From Planococcus citri (Eukaryota; Arthropoda; Insecta; Hemiptera; Pseudococcidae): a stretch of 64,000 bases of DNA. Below the pieces are notes generated by a model that saw only the letters and a program-made list of their open reading frames with translations, ran no database searches and was not told the origin of the DNA. The stretch is taken from the NCBI RefSeq assembly GCF_950023065.1, contig NC_088677.1, positions 80,625,469 through 80,689,468 on the forward strand, given 5' to 3'. Made by a program: the position numbers and the translations under genes. Numbering within the stretch: position 1 is the first letter of the stretch; the number at the start of each line of letters is the position of its first letter. This document shows, one piece after another, positions 60,067-64,000 of this stretch.

Positions 60067-62500
60067 TAAATATTGAAATTGATCGCTTAACGAATGCTAT
60101 TTATTAACGTCATTTCCGCCGTTCCGCCTTGTAAAACCTTGATTTGGACTCTTTTTTTTAGCCACCATAGCCCACGAAATAACTCGTAATATGTATTTCC
60201 TCAAATTAGCATGCTGATCGGCGATCAACCCTATAGTTGAAATTTTTATCAAATTGGTTCGCTTTATTTCTTCATAATACGAAATACCTAATATTATATC
60301 CAATTTGGGTGAACAATTCAACATCTACGGCGCAATTGTAGATACAAAAGGTCACTCACGTGTTTGTCCAAAAATGCAACGAACAACGAACCTGAAACTA
60401 TGCATGGCTAATGCATTTTACAAGAGTTCAAACTTATCCCACAACAATCTAAATAGGTATACGAATGACAAGTTCTAGGTTATACGAAAGTTTCCCAATT
60501 AAAAAAATTAACGGATGACACTTCCGCGAGATTAATTTGCCAATCAACACGTATCGCTAATCTTATTAATATAGGCCTAAGAAAAATACGCCGACCAAAC
60601 ATTATATTTACCAATACTTCCTCGTTTACCAGTCACGACGTAATTAAGCATCAAAAACGATAATATCCGATTAAATACTTTTGAATCGTATTTTTCAAAA
60701 TGATGATTCGTACCTCAGCACGAATTCGATCCTTATTACACCTGGTCGTTTTGTTCTCGCTTTTCTTGTTTTTTTTTCTCCCTTTATTATTTTAATTTCT
60801 CTGCGCGAAGAAACCGCAACTTGTTGAAAAAAACAATAATTGCTTTCGCTTACGTCAAAGCTTCCAACTATTTACGTTTGGGTATTCGCGAACTAGCCTA
60901 TTAAGTATTAACTCGCCATACCTACTTACTGCTGGCGAACATACGAGTACCTATATGCATAGAATTGGCGACTTGACTCGCTGGATCTACGTAAGCACCC
61001 TGGGCAGCAATAACACCCAAACCAGCCAGCCAGCGAGCAACCTATCAGATCGCGAATATTCGGCAAATACCGTATGTGCTGAATTTACGTATCATCCATC
61101 ACATGCTGGCAGAACGCGTATTAGTGTATTATAATTACAGGTAGACATTGCGGCCAAACTATCCATATGTACAAGTTGTAATAATTAAGCTTAATTTCCG
61201 ACTTGGTGTTGCTCGCCGCCGCTGCTACCGCATTAAAACCAAATTACCTATCTGCTTAGAGTTGCTGACGCAAGCCAAACGCCAATATTCGCGTAGGTAC
61301 CTATATTAATGTCTACGTACGGGTAATTGCTTCTCTTTTTTTTTAAATATACCTACGAATCGAAAAACACGACCACGACCACATGTAATAAGTACTATGC
61401 AGTTATAGAAGTACGTTTCCTAAGCCGTTAGCCAGCGAGAGTGCACTTTACAGGTACTCGTAGGTATCCTGATGTAGTTAGCAGAAATAGGTGTGCTGAA
61501 TTTTCAGCATTTTTCTTTGTGCTTCGGCGTCTGTAAGCACCAATTAACTTATATCGATCTTCGCAATCTCCGAAGAGATCCTGGTAAAAAAAAAAAATTG
61601 AGACGAGTTCAAAATGAGGTTGATGTATCAGACAGGTGAAAAAAATTTCACCAGACAGTCCAAAAAACGTGCCAATGATAATGAACTCGTAACAAAAGGA
61701 AACGTGAAATTAAAGCGAATGAATTTGGCGAAATTTGCTGCGGCGAGGAGGAAAAGGGCAGTTGAGTCTGGATGATTGAACTTGAACGAAATCATTTCAC
61801 TAATGGGTCATATTTTTCACTCATAAAATTATAGCACGAAAAATAGCATTTTTCGTCATTTCGTTGACAAATTCGGGGGGGGGGGAGAGGAGGATTTTTT
61901 CACAGGTTCGTCTACACATTAGTAAAATATCTCAAAAATGCGAAAATTTTCATTTTTTAGGTTTCTGATGGTAATTTTTCAATAAGTGCCAAACTTGTAA
62001 TTTTTTTTTCTCGAAAATGAAAAGAAATGCCAGTCCAATTTTTTGATATGTTATTCTACATAAAAAAGACTAAAACTGAGAATTTTTTCAAAATTTTTAC
62101 TCGCGGACATGGTGGTTATATTTAAATTATAAGTTTTTAAATCGATTTTTTTAGGTTTTTGAAAGTGGCAACACTGATTTTGACATCACTCGTCGATTAC
62201 CCTCTCAAAGTACTACAATTTGAAAAAGAGTTCAAAATTCTGTACCGTGTACAACCGGAGATATTCGCTACTGAAGTTTTCCATTTTCGACCATTTTGGA
62301 GAATTTTGAAACCCCATAGCTCCGGCAAAAAAAAATCGAAAAATGTCCAGTCTGCGTCATTCGTCATCGTTTGATGACCTCTACATAATGATCTGATTTT
62401 TTAAAAAAGTTGAACACCCATCGTGCAAAAATCTGTCTACTTGGCATGGAATGACCCTAATGTAAGAGTTACTTTACCTACTTACTCAACAAAGCAGCTA
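60067..62500. other. Unassigned; less AT-rich single-copy interval at about 60840-61560
   Basis: No gene is supported. About 60840-61560 is less AT-rich and non-repetitive (AACCAGCCAGCCAGCGAGCA near 61019). A G run lies at 61876-61885. About 62150-62400 contains TCCGGCAAAAAAAAATCG and could be an unnamed repeat. An open frame at 60097-60324 (minus) has no domain. Confidence 0.45.
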
Positions 62501-62504
62501 AGTA

Positions 62505-63600
62505 TTCCGGCATGTGACAATAGGAATACTTGCATCTCTTCCGCCGACCCTCTGGGACAGCTGTTTTCTCAAAAGGGACATCCTAAGGAACATTTTAAAG
62601 CATATACTTTCCAGAAAAAGTTGGATTTACTTACAAAATGGCGGCCATTTTGATTAACAGGTCTGTGAAATCGCAGATTTTGCTTTTTTCGCATCAACAT
62701 TGACTCAAACGAAATTTTTTGAACCGCACAAAGCTGAATCTAAAGAGTGTACAAAAATTCATCACCAGCCGAAATTTCAAGTGCTAAAATGCATTTTTCG
62801 ATTTTTGGTGAATTTTTAAAAATCAAATTTTGGCCAAAAATGAGGGAAAAAATCAAAATTTTACCAAATTGTCCTAGAAAGCTGAAATTTGGGATATACC
62901 CTATTTTCGACATGCCAAATCGATTGGACACGGTTTCAAACCGATTTGAGCAGTTCTGGAGCCTCCAGCGGATTTTTGAAACTTGAAACTTCCACAAAAT
63001 TCTATCAAATTTTTTTGGAAATCCAAAATTCATGCTGCACTCCAACTTAAACACGCTAGTAAATTGACTGTTGGCGAGTTTAAGCCACTTTGGAGCCTCC
63101 AGTGACTTTTTGAAAATTACTGGAGCCTTCAGTAAATTTATGAAACCTGAAATTTTTATCAAATGGCGTTAGAAAGACGTTCTGAAATTAATTCGGACAC
63201 ATTTTGATGCATTTTTTGAAAAACAGAAGTTTCTAAAAAACCGCTGGAGGCTCCAAAACGGAGTAAAACTGTCTGCATTCGACTTCATACCGTGTTGAAA
63301 TTATTTGGCAGAGTAATTTCGGCTTTCTGACTCCATTTTGATGAAATTTTGTCAAAATTACAAGTTTGAAAAATTGCTGGAGGCTCCAGTAATTTCCAAA
63401 AAGTCGCTGGAGGTAGCAAAACGACAGTCGACTTCATACCGTATTGAAATTACGAGTAGTTTACAAATGAATGAATTTCAGCTTTCAAACTATTTGTACG
63501 TATTTATGATGAATCTGCTGGAGGCTCCAAGAATTTTCAAAAAGTCACTGGAGTCTCCAAAACGACTAAAACCCACCGGCAATCGACTTGATACAGTACA
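62505..63600. mobile_element. Foldback element with satellite arms, copy 4 (right end missing)
   Basis: The left terminal module (62505-62960) matches that of 43388: CCGGCATGTGACAATAGGAA, GGGACAG, AAAGGGACATCC, AAAATGGCGGCCATTTTGAT, ATTTCAAGTGCTAAAATGC and GGGATATACCCTATTTTCG. Satellite monomers follow in one direction to about 63190 (GGAGCCTCCAG words at 62957, 63093 and 63120), then in the reverse direction (GCTGGAGGCTCC at 63242, 63376 and 63519). The reversal has no central spacer. No inverted terminal module is seen before 64000. The open frame at 62740-63162 (minus) covers module and monomers and is not a recognised protein. Confidence 0.75.
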
Positions 63601-64000
63601 GCGTTCTTGGTGTCATCGGTGAATTTGGTTTCCTGATAAAAGTAGTGCACCTTTAGTGTGGGGAGGGGGGGGGTCAACACAAACTCTTTTCTGTACTCCT
63701 CTGCCAACATCTCTGATGCTTTTTGCTGATCTTCTCTCCACTATTTTGAAACGAACGACAAACATTTTCACCAATTGAGAGTTGGGCTCTGAAAAAAAAA
63801 ATTCCAAAAAATTGTAGATTAATTAAACGTTAAACGGAGCAGAATTTCGAAAAATCTCTCCAGTGCGAGGAGTTCCCTCGCCCTTTCTCCCCCTCCCCAA
63901 AAAATCATGCATAAAAAGAATTAAAATTATTATTAGAAATTTCAAACCGAAAGTTGAACTATGTACAAATGAAACTCAATAATGGCAATAACTCGTTCAA
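63601..64000. other. Unassigned end of window
   Basis: AT-rich with a G run at 63660-63673. No supported feature. Confidence 0.5.

Noticed and set aside
62494..62525. Covarying terminal hairpin of the foldback family (AAGTATTCC/GGAATACTT)
   Set aside because: The pairing is good here and nearly so at 46.37-46.41 kb, but the left end at 43.38 kb does not pair, so covariation is not supported.

Overview
The window is AT-rich eukaryotic DNA with no recognisable complete host gene. The organism is probably an arthropod. Dispersed TACCTACCTA/GGTACC-type microsatellites and GAGTACGAGT-type words, together with AT-rich intergenic DNA full of satellites, miniature transposons, Helitrons and RNase H-bearing LINEs, suggest an insect; the style is like sternorrhynchan Hemiptera (aphids, mealybugs) or some Lepidoptera. 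This assignment is inference from sequence style and not from a diagnostic gene. No reading frame looks like a conserved host protein. The longest open frames are by-products of tandem repeats or transposon ends. The best host-gene candidate is one 78-bp stretch (20836-20913) with good splice signals on both sides.

Layout. 0.1-0.9 kb: degraded ~110-150 bp tandem repeat, with one stray copy at 34.6 kb. 3.9-6.9 kb: TTACCAAAAATTACCAG minisatellite with a decaying 390-560 bp higher-order period; a diverged inverted piece lies at 8.76-8.9 kb. 8.9-11.8 kb: satellite with alternating ~132 and ~159 bp monomers (dimer ~291 bp), each with an AACCGGTTT core. 13.6-14.9 kb: foldback palindrome. 15.3-16.9 kb: Helentron-like candidate holding a tRNA-like SINE piece, a short-palindrome array and a hairpin MITE. 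21.7-22.9 kb: ~573-bp duplication and a second hairpin MITE. 25.2 and 37.5 kb: two copies of an unnamed dispersed repeat. 26.2-27.4, 43.4-46.4, 47.4-49.6 and 62.5-63.6 kb: four copies of a foldback family whose arms are built of a ~155-158 bp CTGGAGCCTCCAG satellite. 31.9-34.5 kb: TTCGTTCGCGAATGATTCA satellite with a fixed 185-bp higher-order repeat. 37.9-40.3 kb: 12-bp TTTACACAATTACACG minisatellite. 40.8-41.4 and 52.6-55.6 kb: two 5'-truncated LINE copies on the minus strand. 56.3-60.1 kb: non-autonomous Helitron with A|TC and CTAG|T borders.

The insertions can be ordered in time. One 776-778 bp miniature transposon occurs twice in opposite orientation with clean 4-bp target duplications. 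One copy interrupts the 12-bp minisatellite; the other interrupts a LINE reverse transcriptase and leaves the reading frame recoverable. A separate 166-bp hairpin MITE splits the RNase H of the same LINE. The most notable system is the foldback family: inverted terminal modules, satellite arms that reverse direction, and a shared central spacer at the reversal point of two copies. By eye, satellites and transposons cover at least a third of the window. The rest is AT-rich sequence with no supported feature.
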